A DNA stretch of 64,000 nucleotides from the NCBI GenBank assembly GCA_029975165.1, contig JARKPR010000078.1, positions 100,727 to 164,726 on the forward strand, given 5' to 3'. The translations under genes were made by a program, and so were the position numbers. The notes beneath the pieces were generated by a model that saw only the letters and a program-made list of their open reading frames with translations, was not told where the DNA came from and ran no database searches. Each line of letters starts with the position of its first letter. Within the stretch, counting starts at the first letter, position 1. The stretch is from Selenomonadales bacterium (lineage in GTDB: Bacteria > Bacillota > Negativicutes > Sporomusales > UBA7701). Below, one piece after another: positions 9,147-17,664 of the stretch.

Positions 9147-9174
9147 AAAAGACCGGATCGACGATCCGGTCTTT
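9147..9174 (-). terminator. Terminator of the TRAP operon
   Basis: Perfect 9-bp stem GACCGGATC/GATCCGGTC, three-base loop, flanked by AAAA and TTT so it works in the minus direction (TCTTTT tail). It lies 22 bases past the dctM-like stop codon and just before the histidine kinase gene. Confidence 0.8.
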
Positions 9175-9195
9175 GCCTGGGCCGCGATTACGTCG

Positions 9196-10497
9196 TCACT
9201 TGATCATCATTTTGGGGATGAAGAGGACGATGTCGGGGTAGATGGTGATGAGGGCGGTCATGGCGACCATGATGAGGAAGGACGGCAGGGCGTAGAGGGC
9301 GATCTTGAAGAGGTCGTCGCCGACGAGGCCGTTGATGACGAAGAGGTTGAAGCCGACCGGCGGGGTGATCTGGGCGAGTTCGATCATGATGACGAGGTAG
9401 ATGCCGAACCAGACGGGGTCGAAGCCGGCGGCCTTGATGAGCGGGGCGGCGATGGGCAGGCTCATGACGATCATCGAGAAGCCGTCGAGGAGGCAGCCCA
9501 TGACGAGGTACATGATGGAGAGGATGGCGATGAGCGTGTAGGGGGAGACGCCGAGGGTGGCGATGTATTTGGTGATGGCGGCGGGGATGCCGAGGTAGCC
9601 GACGGCTACGGAGAGGAAGGAGGCGCCGGCGACGATCCACATGATCATGCAGGAGGTTTTGACCGAGCCCATGAGGGCGGATTTGAAGATGTCCCGGTTC
9701 ATGCTGCGGGAGAGGAAGGCGAAGAAGATGGCGCCGACGACGCCGACGGCGGCGGCTTCGGTGGGGGTGGCCCAGCCGACGTAGATGCTGCCGAGGACCA
9801 TGACGATGAGGAAGACGACGGGCAGCAGCTGGGGGATGGATTTGAGGCGGTCCTCCCAGGTGTAGTTGAGGTCGCTGGGTGGAGCCAGCCTGGGGTTTAT
9901 GAGGCAGCGGACGAGGACGTAGCCGCTGAAGCCGGCGGCGAGGATGGCGCCGGGGATGATGCCGGCGATGAAGAGCTTGCCGATGCTGACGTCGGCGACG
10001 ATGCCGTAGACGAGCATGACCATGCTGGGGGGGATGAGGAAGCCTAGGGTGCCGGCGCCGGCCAGCGAGCCGAGGCAGAGGCCGCGGTCGTAGTTGCGCT
10101 TCAGGAGCTCGGGGAGGGTAATTTTGCCGACGGTGGCGGTGGTGGCCGCCGAGGAGCCGCTGACGGCCGCGAAGAGGGTGCAGGCGCAGATGTTGACGTG
10201 GACGAGGCGGCCGGGCAGTTTATCCATCCACGGGGATAGGCCTTTGAAGAGGTTTTCGGAGATCTTGCTTTTGAAGAGGATCTCGCCCATGAGGATGAAC
10301 AGCGGCAGGGCGATCATGGTCGAGCCGCTGGTGTTGTTCCAGACGATGTTGGCCATGACGGCCATGGGGTCGACGCTGGTGAAGAAGAAGAAGCCGATGG
10401 CGCCGACGAGGAAGAGGGTGATGCCGATCCAGATCGTCGAGGTGAGCAGGAAGGCCAGGCAGGCCAGTAGTATGCAGGAAACGGTCAATATGTCCAT
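9196..10497 (-). CDS. dctM: TRAP transporter large membrane subunit
   Basis: 433 residues, about 12 hydrophobic segments, the usual size and topology of the large TRAP permease that couples solute import to the Na+ gradient. Recognisable family segments are NICACTLFAAVSGSSAATTATVG, GTLGFLIPPSMVMLVYG and the C-terminal ITPPVGFNLFVINGL. It follows the small permease gene by 43 bases and ends at a strong terminator. The substrate is a carboxylate-type solute by family, but cannot be named from this subunit. Confidence 0.93.
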   Translation of the reverse strand: MDILTVSCILLACLAFLLTSTIWIGITLFLVGAIGFFFFTSVDPMAVMANIVWNNTSGSTMIALPLFILMGEILFKSKISENLFKGLSPWMDKLPGRLVHVNICACTLFAAVSGSSAATTATVGKITLPELLKRNYDRGLCLGSLAGAGTLGFLIPPSMVMLVYGIVADVSIGKLFIAGIIPGAILAAGFSGYVLVRCLINPRLAPPSDLNYTWEDRLKSIPQLLPVVFLIVMVLGSIYVGWATPTEAAAVGVVGAIFFAFLSRSMNRDIFKSALMGSVKTSCMIMWIVAGASFLSVAVGYLGIPAAITKYIATLGVSPYTLIAILSIMYLVMGCLLDGFSMIVMSLPIAAPLIKAAGFDPVWFGIYLVIMIELAQITPPVGFNLFVINGLVGDDLFKIALYALPSFLIMVAMTALITIYPDIVLFIPKMMIK

Positions 10498-10540
10498 GCG
10501 AGTTCGCCTCCCCTATTGATGTGTGCGCGCTCCATCCGGG

Positions 10541-11068
10541 TCACCGGCCCAGGGTGCTGGACTCGGCCTCGCCGGTTTCGCCGGTGCGCAGCCTGAGGAG
10601 CGAACGGCAGAATTCGGCGGCAAACTGCAGCGTGAGGATGAGCGAACCCAGGGGCATGAAGAAGTTGGGGATGGCGAGGTAGGTCGCCGATATTTGCATC
10701 GAGCGGCTGCCCGTGCGGATGGCGTCGAGGAAGAAGTCGACGCAGGTGTAGGTGAGGACGGCGCAGAAGAGGAAGCCGACGGCGAAGGCGTAGATGTCGA
10801 CGAGGGTGCGGGCCCTGCCTTTGAGGATTTCGTGGAGGAAGACCATGCGGATGTGGCTTTTGTCCCGCAGGGTGTAGGCGAGGGCCAGGAAGGTGAGGGC
10901 GGCCATGAGGTAGCCGGTGTATTCCTCGGTGATGTAGAGCGTTTTGGAGAACATCGTGCGGACCACCATTTCGGCGCACACGAGGACGAGGGCGACGATA
11001 GTGAGGACGCCGGAAACTACGCCGCCGTAAAGGGAAAGGCGGTCGCAAAAGCGGATGAATGCTTCCAC
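10541..11068 (-). CDS. dctQ: TRAP transporter small membrane subunit
   Basis: 175 residues with four hydrophobic segments, the standard DctQ topology. The segment EEYTGYLMAALTFLALAYTLRDKSH and the following IRMVFL match the family core. It lies between the solute-binding protein gene and the large permease gene, separated from the former by a hairpin. The ATG at 11068 is preceded by GGAAG (CGAAAGGAAGTTAAACCTGTGG). Confidence 0.9.
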   Translation of the reverse strand: MEAFIRFCDRLSLYGGVVSGVLTIVALVLVCAEMVVRTMFSKTLYITEEYTGYLMAALTFLALAYTLRDKSHIRMVFLHEILKGRARTLVDIYAFAVGFLFCAVLTYTCVDFFLDAIRTGSRSMQISATYLAIPNFFMPLGSLILTLQFAAEFCRSLLRLRTGETGEAESSTLGR

Positions 11069-11097
11069 AGGTTTAACTTCCTTTCGCTTTCAGTAGT

Positions 11098-11131
11098 AAA
11101 GAACCGGCGGCTGTTGGGCCGCCGGTTCTTC
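11098..11131 (-). terminator. Intra-operon hairpin after the solute-binding protein gene
   Basis: Perfect 11-bp stem GAACCGGCGGC/GCCGCCGGTTC with AA/TT extension. The T-run on the minus strand is short, so partial termination or mRNA protection is likely. That would give more binding protein than permease, as is common in such operons. Confidence 0.65.
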
Positions 11132-11138
11132 GCTGCCT

Positions 11139-12185
11139 TTACTGACGACCGACTTTTTTGTTGAATTCGTCGATGATCTGTTTAGCTTCCGGGGGAGCGG
11201 TCTTCAGCCATTCGTCGCGGATGGGCTTGGTGACCTTGGAGAGGTCGTTGAGGAATTCTTTGCTGGGCTGGACGGTGGTTATGCCGTTCTTGTTGGAGAT
11301 GGCTTCCTGGTCCTTGTCGAGTTTGGCGACCTTTTCCCACATTTCTTTTTCGAGGTCTTTGCCGAGTTTGACCAGGGCGTCCTGGGTTTCCTTGTCAAGC
11401 TTGTTGAATTCCTTGAGGTTGACGGTGATGAGGTCGGTGGCCATGGTGACGTTCTGGGGCGAGTAGAATTTGAGGACTTCCCAGAACTTGGCGTCGACGG
11501 CCGTCGGGGTGGAGGTGAGGACGGAGTCGATTACGCCGGTGGCCAGCGAGGAGTATACTTCGCTGAAGGGCAGCGGATAGGGGGTGCCGCCCACGGCCTG
11601 GATGACGAGGCCGCCGTTTTTGTCGTAGGTGCGGGTTTTGAGGCCTTTCATGTCGGCGACGGATTTGACTTCTTTTTTGGACCAGATGCCGGCGGCCGGC
11701 CAGGGGGCTATGTAGAGGATCTTCTGGCCCCATTTGGTTTCGGCCGCTTTGTCGAAGTGCGGACGGGCGATGTCGTTGAGGATTTTGCCTTCTTCGAAGC
11801 TCTGGATGAGGAAGGGCAGGGTTACGACGTTGAAGAGGGGCTCGTCGCCGGCCACGCCGCTGGTGAGCATGTCGGACACGGGGACGAGGCCGTCGCGGAC
11901 GACTTTCAGGAGCTCGGGGCCTTTGTAGCCGAGGGCGCCGCCCGAGTTGACGGTGATTTCGACTTTACCCTTGGTGACATCCTTGGCCCGTTTGGCGAAT
12001 TCTTCGAGGCCCTGGGTCTGATGGTTGTTCGGCGGCCAGACGGAGTTGGCCATCCATTTGACGGGACCGGCCGCTTTCTGGGGTTCGGCCGCTTTTTGGC
12101 CGCCGCAGCCCGCCAGGACGAGGGAGAGGATGATTACGGCGGCGAGGGCGACGGTGAGGAAACCGGATTTGCGGAAGGAACGCAT
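11139..12185 (-). CDS. dctP: TRAP transporter solute-binding lipoprotein
   Basis: 348 residues. A lipoprotein signal peptide ends at the lipobox LVLAGC (Cys about 27), so the protein is tethered outside the membrane. The mature part is DctP-type: WPPNNHQTQGLEEFAKRAKD, SGGALGYKGPELLKVVRDG, VADMKGLKTRTYDKNGG and a helix ending VDSVLTSTPTAV-like (IDSVLTSTPTAV). The conserved ligand-carboxylate Arg is probably within GLKTRTY. It is first in the operon and sets its substrate; the residues do not let me name it. The ATG lies after AAGGGGG. Confidence 0.92.
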   Translation of the reverse strand: MRSFRKSGFLTVALAAVIILSLVLAGCGGQKAAEPQKAAGPVKWMANSVWPPNNHQTQGLEEFAKRAKDVTKGKVEITVNSGGALGYKGPELLKVVRDGLVPVSDMLTSGVAGDEPLFNVVTLPFLIQSFEEGKILNDIARPHFDKAAETKWGQKILYIAPWPAAGIWSKKEVKSVADMKGLKTRTYDKNGGLVIQAVGGTPYPLPFSEVYSSLATGVIDSVLTSTPTAVDAKFWEVLKFYSPQNVTMATDLITVNLKEFNKLDKETQDALVKLGKDLEKEMWEKVAKLDKDQEAISNKNGITTVQPSKEFLNDLSKVTKPIRDEWLKTAPPEAKQIIDEFNKKVGRQ

Positions 12186-12588
12186 TAACTAACCCCCTTA
12201 AAATTAATGTACGGAACGCTTCGCGCGCTGGGTCCCGCGGGGGGAGGCCGCCCGCCGCGCTCTATCTATATGTAGCCTCCCGGGGAACAATGATGACACC
12301 GGAGGTGTACATCGCTATACATTAATATTTTAGGGTATCGATGGCGGTCTGTCCACAGGCTTGCACAAAAAAACCGTTTACGCCGTATAAAAAAAAACGA
12401 AAGCGCTCCGCCGGGAAACGCGACTGCCCGCTTAAAGGGGCGTCCGCCCCTGGGGGAAGGGGCTTGGAGGTTCATCCGGCGACGGCTTTGGCCGACATTG
12501 GCGTGTTTGTTTATTTTGTTTATATAGATTTCGCTACGCGGACAATTTATCCTGCCGGAGGGAATAATTTTTCCTCCGCAGGTTTCGC
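12186..12588. other. Intergenic region upstream of the TRAP operon
   Basis: About 400 bases, richer in A+T toward 12310-12330 and 12500-12560 and containing a short AGGGGCG/CGCCCCT hairpin near 12436-12450. It presumably holds the TRAP operon promoter and the site for the AraC-type regulator. I could not pick one promoter with confidence and see no supported gene. Confidence 0.4.
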
Positions 12589-13449
12589 TTATCGCCGGCC
12601 GTAGCAGTAGGCGCATTCAAAATCGCATCTTTGGCCGTAGCCGCCGATGTCGACGCTTTTCGTGCAGCCGCAGGCGGCGCGCTGGCCGGCATCGCGGGCC
12701 AGCGAGGCTTTCTCGCCGGCGAGGGCGGCGAGGAGGGCGCCGTCGATGCATCGCCCGGGGGCGAGGCCGGGGACGGCGGCGAGGCGGGGCGAGGCGCAGG
12801 CGTGGAGGGCGAGGCCATGGCCGGCGGCGATGGCGGCGAGGCGGGCGAAGAAGAGGGGCAGGGCGTCGCCTTCGAGGGGAACGAGGCCGAGGCCGGGAAG
12901 GGTGGCGAGGCGCTTTTTGACGTGGGGGTAGAGGGCGATATGGGAGGTGGCGAGGCGGCAGCCGCGCATGCCGAGGGCGACGAGGTCGCGGCAGAGGCGG
13001 TCGAAGGCGGCGAGACGCGCCTGGCCGGGTTTTTCCGGGGTGGGCTGAAGTTCGCCGCCGGCGGAGACGACGACCGGGTCGAAGCGGATGGTGAATTGGG
13101 CGGGACGGTAGCGGGCCAGCAGGCCTTCGAGGGTGCGGAGGGCGGCGGCGTAGGGGGGGACGTGCGGTTCGAGGAGGGGCGCGTAGTTGTTGACGGTGTA
13201 GTGGAAGTAGAGTTTGTAGTCGGCGAGGGCGCCGGGGGCGGCGAGGAGGTTGGCGAAGTCCTTGCTCCAGAGGACGATGGTGTGGACATTTTCCGGGCGG
13301 AGGTCGACGCGGTAGCGGGCGTCCGGGAAACGGGGATTGGCGACGAGCGCCCCGCCGGCGCGGAGGGCGTCCTGCAGCCAGCGGTAGTGGAAGCGCGGCA
13401 GGTCGGTGCGGCGGGAGGCGGAGATGACGGTTTTCATTTTAGCGGGCAT
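12589..13449 (-). CDS. DUF1848 family protein
   Basis: 286 residues. KTVISASRRTDLPRFHYRWL at the start, HTIVLWSKDFANLL, YFHYTVNNY and the C-terminal cysteine cluster (AACGCTKSVDIGGYGQRC, then CEFAYCYG-like CDFECAYCYG) match the DUF1848 family. These proteins carry a radical-SAM-like C-terminal Cys motif, but their reaction has not been established to my knowledge. GGAGG is 8 bases before the ATG at 13449; ATG at 13437 is a second candidate. A much longer frame upstream is an artefact of high GC and overlaps the deacetylase gene. Confidence 0.85.
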   Translation of the reverse strand: MPAKMKTVISASRRTDLPRFHYRWLQDALRAGGALVANPRFPDARYRVDLRPENVHTIVLWSKDFANLLAAPGALADYKLYFHYTVNNYAPLLEPHVPPYAAALRTLEGLLARYRPAQFTIRFDPVVVSAGGELQPTPEKPGQARLAAFDRLCRDLVALGMRGCRLATSHIALYPHVKKRLATLPGLGLVPLEGDALPLFFARLAAIAAGHGLALHACASPRLAAVPGLAPGRCIDGALLAALAGEKASLARDAGQRAACGCTKSVDIGGYGQRCDFECAYCYGRR

Positions 13450-13493
13450 GGCGCTGACCTCCGGGGTGCCGGGCGGAATGGCGGATAGGCGGA

Positions 13494-14237
13494 TTAGGGC
13501 AACAGGTCGGCGAGGCGGCGGCCGGAGCGGAAGACGCCCAGGCGGTTCATGGCGAGGAGGTCGCCCCCGAGGTCGGCGTAGCCCCGCCGGCAGGTGAGCC
13601 CGCCCCAGTAGCCGATTTCGCGGGCGGCGTCGAGGGTGTCCCGGCTGTAGCTGCCGTAGGGGTAGGCGACGATTTCGACCGCCCGGCCGGTGATTTCTTC
13701 GATGTCGGTTTTCGAACGCATGAGCTCGGCGACGTTTTCCCATTTTTCCAGTTGCCCCAGCGGCCGGTGGCTTACGGTATGGGAGCCGAAATACATGCCG
13801 GCGGCGGCCATTTCGCGGATTTGGGACGCGGACAGCCGGCCGGGCTGGCCGAGCAGGGCGCTGATGACGAAGAAGCTGGCCGTCATGCCGCAGGACTGGA
13901 GGAGGGGGAAGGCGTTCAGGTAGTTGTCGGCGTAGCCGTCGTCGAAGGTGAGGAAGACGGTGTCGCCGGCAAGCGGCCGTTCGCCGGCCAGGTGGGCTTT
14001 GATTTTGTCGACGGTGTGGGTGCGGTAGCCGCGGTCGGTGAGGTATTGCAGGTCTTCCCGGAAGCGGTCGACCGATATTGTGAGGGGGTCTGTCTGCGGA
14101 CCCACCCGGTGGTAGACGAGGATGGGAAACCGGCCGGCGGCGGCGCGGGCCGGCGGCGGGGGAAATAAAAAAGGCGCGGCCATGCCCATGGCCACGGTGA
14201 GCGCACATTTCCGCAAAAATTGCCGTCTGGTTATCAT
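13494..14237 (-). CDS. Exported polysaccharide deacetylase
   Basis: 247 residues. The N-terminus MITRRQFLRKCALTVAMGMA reads as a Tat-like signal (RRQFLRK) followed by a hydrophobic stretch and ARA cleavage. The NodB-homology core follows: ILVYHRVG, the metal-binding TFDDGYADN (Asp-Asp), SHTVSH with the two metal histidines, and YPYGSYSRDT. It should remove N-acetyl groups from peptidoglycan or another wall polymer outside the membrane. It is co-directional with the DUF1848 gene 44 bases downstream, with no obvious functional tie. Confidence 0.88.
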   Translation of the reverse strand: MITRRQFLRKCALTVAMGMAAPFLFPPPPARAAAGRFPILVYHRVGPQTDPLTISVDRFREDLQYLTDRGYRTHTVDKIKAHLAGERPLAGDTVFLTFDDGYADNYLNAFPLLQSCGMTASFFVISALLGQPGRLSASQIREMAAAGMYFGSHTVSHRPLGQLEKWENVAELMRSKTDIEEITGRAVEIVAYPYGSYSRDTLDAAREIGYWGGLTCRRGYADLGGDLLAMNRLGVFRSGRRLADLLP

Positions 14238-14427
14238 GCCCGGTCTCCCCTGCCCGCCGGTGGCGATGTACTATTTCGATTTTACTCCGCCCGTGGCGAC
14301 GGAACAAGCCTGTTTTACAAATTTGTGCAGAAATTTTTCCCGGACGGAGCGGACGGCGGCCGCGCGCGCCGCAGCGCCGATTTACTAACCGGCCGAGTTG
14401 TGATACATTGGAAAGGGAGGAACAGGC

Positions 14428-14468
14428 CCGCCGCCCGCGGCCGCACCCGGCCGAGTGGCGGTTTTTTT
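14428..14468 (+). terminator. Leader terminator upstream of glcD, in a 320-base gene-free stretch
   Basis: CCGCC pairs with GGCGG around a GC-rich inner stem and is followed by seven Ts. No gene on the plus strand ends before it; it lies about 90 bases ahead of glcD and follows a GGGAGG-like site at 14414-14419. It may be a transcription attenuator of glcDF. The rest of 14238-14558 holds only promoter-like AT-rich sequence (14515-14540). Confidence 0.5.
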
Positions 14469-14558
14469 GCCATCGGTCCGACAGCAGGGCAACGGCCATT
14501 CTAAGTTGTTTCATTTTTCTAATATATTCATATATATCGATAAAAGGAGGAGGAGAAG

Positions 14559-15941
14559 ATGGACAGGGGATTGATCGACGCTTTGCGGCAGGCCGTAGGG
14601 GCGGAGCATGTCCTGACCGGCCGGGAGGACCTGTTGCGCTATGCCGGCGACGCGACTCCTGGGCTTTCCCGGCTGCCTGCGGCGGTGGTCGTGCCGGCTT
14701 CGGCGGCCGAGGTCGCGAAGGTGCTGGCGTTAGCCAATGAAGCCAATGTGCCCGTGTATCCCCGCGGCGGGGTCACCGGCCCGGGCGCCGGCGCCGTGCC
14801 TCCGCAGGACGGCATCGTGCTGCTGACGGCCCGCATGAACAGGATCGTGGAGATCGACGCCGCCAATTTGGTGGCGGTGGCCGAGCCGGGCGTGGCGGTG
14901 GGCGACCTGAATAAGGCGGTGGAGGAGTTCGGCCTGATTTATCCTCCCGATCCGGGCACGGTGGCGACGGCGACGCTCGGCGGCACGGCGGCGGAGAACG
15001 CCGGCGGGCTGCGGGGCCTCAAGTACGGGGTTTCGAAGCATTATGTGCTGGGCCTGGAGGTGGTGCTGGCCGACGGCAGGATCCTGCATACCGGCGGCAA
15101 GACGGTGAAGGATGTGGCCGGCTACGATCTGACGAAGCTGTTCACCGGCGCGGCGGGGACGCTGGGGGTGATAACGCAGGCGACGGTGAAGCTGGTGCCG
15201 GCGCCGGAGGCGCGGCAGACCATGCTGGCGGCGTTCGCCGGCCCGGAGGACGCCGGCCGGGCGATCGCCGCCATTATCGCGGCCAGGGTCATCCCGGCGA
15301 CGCTGGAGATCATGGATGGCGCCACCGTCCGCGCGGTGGAGGAATACGCCCGGACGGGGCTGCCGGCGGATGCGGCGGCGGTGCTGCTGATCGAGGTGGA
15401 CGGCATCGCCGAGGCGGTGGCGAAGGAGGCTGCCAAGGTGATCGAGGCGCTGACGGCGGCGAACGCCGCCGCGATCCGCACGGCCACGGACGCCGCGGAG
15501 CGGGAGAAGCTCTGGGCGGCCCGCCGGGCGGTCCTGCCGGCGCTGGCGGGACTGCGGCCGGCGATGTTCGTGGCGGACGCGATGGTGCCGCGCGGCAAGG
15601 TGCCGGCTATGATCGGCGCGGTGAAGGCGATCGCGGCGCGAAATGGCGTGACGATCGGCACGTTCGGCCATGCCGGCGACGGCAACCTCCATCCGACGGT
15701 CGTGTACGATAGCAGCGATGCGGCGGAGATGGAGCGGGTCCATAAGGCGATGGACGAGATCGCCGCCGCGGCCCGCGAGCTGGGGGGCGCGCTGTCCGGC
15801 GAGCGCGGCGGCGGCGGCCAGCTCAAGTATAGGGAGGACCAGCTCGGTCCGGCGGCGCTGGGGGCGATGCGGGCGATCAAGAAGGCCCTCGATCCCAACT
15901 GTATCCTGAACCCGGGAAAACTTGTCGGGGAGTGTGGCTGA
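14559..15941 (+). CDS. glcD: FAD-linked glycolate/lactate-type oxidase, catalytic subunit
   Basis: 460 residues. The N-terminal FAD-binding (PCMH) domain shows AVVVPASAAEVAKVLALA, PRGGVTGPGAGA and DPGTVATATLGGTAAENAGG; the C-terminal cap/FAD-oxidase domain ends GTFGHAGDGNLHPT (metal/substrate histidines) and GERGGGGQLKY. It oxidises a 2-hydroxy acid such as glycolate or D-lactate and passes electrons to the Fe-S partner encoded immediately downstream. GGAGGAGGAGA precedes the ATG. Substrate choice between glycolate and lactate is not decided by the sequence. Confidence 0.92.
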   Translation: MDRGLIDALRQAVGAEHVLTGREDLLRYAGDATPGLSRLPAAVVVPASAAEVAKVLALANEANVPVYPRGGVTGPGAGAVPPQDGIVLLTARMNRIVEIDAANLVAVAEPGVAVGDLNKAVEEFGLIYPPDPGTVATATLGGTAAENAGGLRGLKYGVSKHYVLGLEVVLADGRILHTGGKTVKDVAGYDLTKLFTGAAGTLGVITQATVKLVPAPEARQTMLAAFAGPEDAGRAIAAIIAARVIPATLEIMDGATVRAVEEYARTGLPADAAAVLLIEVDGIAEAVAKEAAKVIEALTAANAAAIRTATDAAEREKLWAARRAVLPALAGLRPAMFVADAMVPRGKVPAMIGAVKAIAARNGVTIGTFGHAGDGNLHPTVVYDSSDAAEMERVHKAMDEIAAAARELGGALSGERGGGGQLKYREDQLGPAALGAMRAIKKALDPNCILNPGKLVGECG

Positions 15942-15942
15942 A

Positions 15943-17229
15943 GTGAGCGCTGACAAACAATTGCTGGCCGAGGTGGCGGATGCGGTTGCCAACTGCATGA
16001 AGTGCGGCAATTGCATGGAGGTCTGCCCGCTGTACAAGGAGCTGAAGACCGAGGCGTCGGTGGCCCGCGGCAAGATCGCCCTGCTGGAGGCGGTCTTAAG
16101 CGGCAGGACGGATATCACCGCCGGCTTAGACAAGCGGCTGGCGATGTGCGTGAGCTGCAAGGCGTGCACGGCCAAGTGCCCGTGCGGCGTGAAGGCCGAC
16201 GAGCTGATCATCAGGGGCCGGGAGGCGGTCGTTAAGGCCCGCGGCCTGCATCCGGTCAAGAAGGCGGCGTTCTCGCTGCTGAAGGCTAGAGCGCTGTTCG
16301 ACTTCGGCCTGCGCCTGGCCGGCCTGTTCGGGCCGCTGGCGTTCAAGAAGCTGCCCGGCCGCCTGGCGACGGTGGCCCGTTTCCCGATGCCCGGCCTGGA
16401 CCGCAAGCGGATCATGGCGCCGGTCGCCGCGACGCCGCTCAGGAACCAGTACCCGGAGGTGGTCAGGGTCGATAATCCAAAGCTGCGGGTGGCTTTTTTC
16501 ACCGGCTGTACGATCAATTATATTTATACCGATGTCGGCCAGGCGGTGATCAACGTGCTGAAGGCCAACGACGTGGAGGTGACGCTGCCGGCGCTGCAGC
16601 ACTGCTGCGCGGTGCCGGTTTACATGTCGGGCGACGCCGAGCTGGCCAGGGCGTTCGCCAGGCACAATATCGAGACGTTCGAGCGCTATGACCCGGACTA
16701 TATCGTGGCGGCGTGCGGCTCGTGCACGATGGCCTGGAAGCACGAGTACCCGCAGATGTTCGCCGCCGATCCAGCGATGAAGGCCAGGGCGGAGAAGCTG
16801 GCGGCCAGGGTGTACGAGATCAGCCAGTTCCTGGTGGATGTGGCGAAGTTCCGCCGCGACAATCTCGGCGAGGTGAGGGCGACGGTGACGATGCACGACC
16901 CGTGCCACATGGCGCGCGGCATCAATGTGACGGCCCAGCCGCGCGAGGTGCTGAAGGCCATCCCGGGGCTGAAGTTCGTGGAGATGAAGGAGCCGGCCCG
17001 CTGCTGCGGGGCGGGCGGGTCGTTCAGCCTGGCCCATTACGACGTGGCGCGGCTGGTCAACGACCGCAAGGTGGCCGATATCGCGCAGACGGGCGCGGCA
17101 ACGGTGGCCACCGGCTGCGGGATGTGCCGCATGCATATCACCGACGGCCTGGTGCAAAGCGGCCGCAGCGAGGAGGTCGTGCACACGGTGCAGCTGCTCG
17201 ACAGGGCCTACCAGGCGGGCCGCAAGTAG
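15943..17229 (+). CDS. glcF: Glycolate/lactate oxidase Fe-S subunit with CCG domains
   Basis: 428 residues. Two 4Fe-4S motifs near the N-terminus (CMKCGNCMEVCP and CVSCKACTAKCP) and two cysteine-rich CCG domains (HCCAVPVYMSG region and HDPCHMARG...ARCCGAGGSF). It carries electrons from the flavoprotein to an acceptor, possibly quinone or an electron-transfer chain at the membrane. It starts one base after the glcD stop: the GTG at 15943 has GGGGAG about 10 bases upstream, preferable to a TTG at 15922 inside glcD. Confidence 0.92.
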   Translation: MSADKQLLAEVADAVANCMKCGNCMEVCPLYKELKTEASVARGKIALLEAVLSGRTDITAGLDKRLAMCVSCKACTAKCPCGVKADELIIRGREAVVKARGLHPVKKAAFSLLKARALFDFGLRLAGLFGPLAFKKLPGRLATVARFPMPGLDRKRIMAPVAATPLRNQYPEVVRVDNPKLRVAFFTGCTINYIYTDVGQAVINVLKANDVEVTLPALQHCCAVPVYMSGDAELARAFARHNIETFERYDPDYIVAACGSCTMAWKHEYPQMFAADPAMKARAEKLAARVYEISQFLVDVAKFRRDNLGEVRATVTMHDPCHMARGINVTAQPREVLKAIPGLKFVEMKEPARCCGAGGSFSLAHYDVARLVNDRKVADIAQTGAATVATGCGMCRMHITDGLVQSGRSEEVVHTVQLLDRAYQAGRK

Positions 17230-17246
17230 CCATGGCAAGGTGTCGC

Positions 17247-17274
17247 AAACCCCCGGACGTTGTCCGGGGGTTTT
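17247..17274 (+). terminator. Terminator of glcDF
   Basis: AAACCCCCGGAC pairs with GTCCGGGGGTTTT around a three-base loop, 18 bases after the glcF stop. Confidence 0.9.
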
Positions 17275-17303
17275 GGTTTGCACGTTCCTTTTCTGCGAGC
17301 GGA

Positions 17304-17415
17304 CGTTCAGAAGCCCCCAGATGCAAGGCAGGTCGAGGAAGCGCAGCGCCGCGTACTCGGACGTACGCAAGCAAGCTCCCGCAGACCTAACGCCGCAGAT
17401 GGGGGCTTATCAACG
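17304..17415. repeat. Structured dispersed repeat, copy 2
   Basis: 112 bases. The closing stem is CGTT..AAGCCCCCA with TGGGGGCTT..AACG, where copies 1 and 3 have AAAGGtCCA with TGGgyCTTT. The paired changes keep the helix. The same internal landmarks recur: GATGCAAGG on the left, AACGCCGCAGA on the right, a GCGTAC/GTACGC hairpin in the middle (about 17351-17368) and an AGGTC/GACCT stem. It sits just past the glcDF terminator. Confidence 0.75.
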
Positions 17416-17439
17416 GACGCCACCGTTTCGGCCCCAGGC

Positions 17440-17568
17440 TTAAGGGCCGCCGGATAGGCGGAGTAAGGTATCCTCAATCTCCGGGTCCACGCCGCCAAGG
17501 CCGTCGTTGACGCCGCCCACGTGCGCGGGTTTGGCCTCTTCCCCGCCCTGCCGCTTTTCCTGCGTCAT
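17440..17568 (-). CDS. Small hypothetical protein (42 residues)
   Basis: Starts MTQEKRQGGEEAKPAHVGG and ends in EIEDTLLRLSGGP. An excellent AAGGAGG site is 8 bases ahead of the ATG, and the stop is in frame at 17440. The protein is acidic, glycine-rich, without a signal peptide or membrane segment. It is divergent from the YdjM-like gene at 17665. I recognise no family; the ribosome site and sensible composition are the only support. Confidence 0.5.
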   Translation of the reverse strand: MTQEKRQGGEEAKPAHVGGVNDGLGGVDPEIEDTLLRLSGGP

Positions 17569-17664
17569 CTCCTTCACCTCCTTTTCCAGAAAACGGTCAT
17601 GGACCGCGCGGTATCGCCGTGGTATAATTTCTACTTGTTATGCTGCTAGGAGGAGGTTCCGCCA

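Noticed and set aside
3849..10047. Long plus-strand frames rich in Gly, Asp, Glu and Ala opposite the carrier, ilvD, kinase and TRAP genes
   Set aside because: Typical antisense shadows of GC-rich genes; no ribosome sites, no homology, low-complexity composition.
12589..14514. 641-residue minus-strand frame covering both the DUF1848 and deacetylase genes
   Set aside because: Only the last 286 residues look like a protein; the rest is a GC-driven shadow of the deacetylase gene in another frame.
14730..17370. Long minus-strand frames opposite glcD and glcF
   Set aside because: Arg/His-rich shadow sequences without start signals; the plus-strand genes explain the region.
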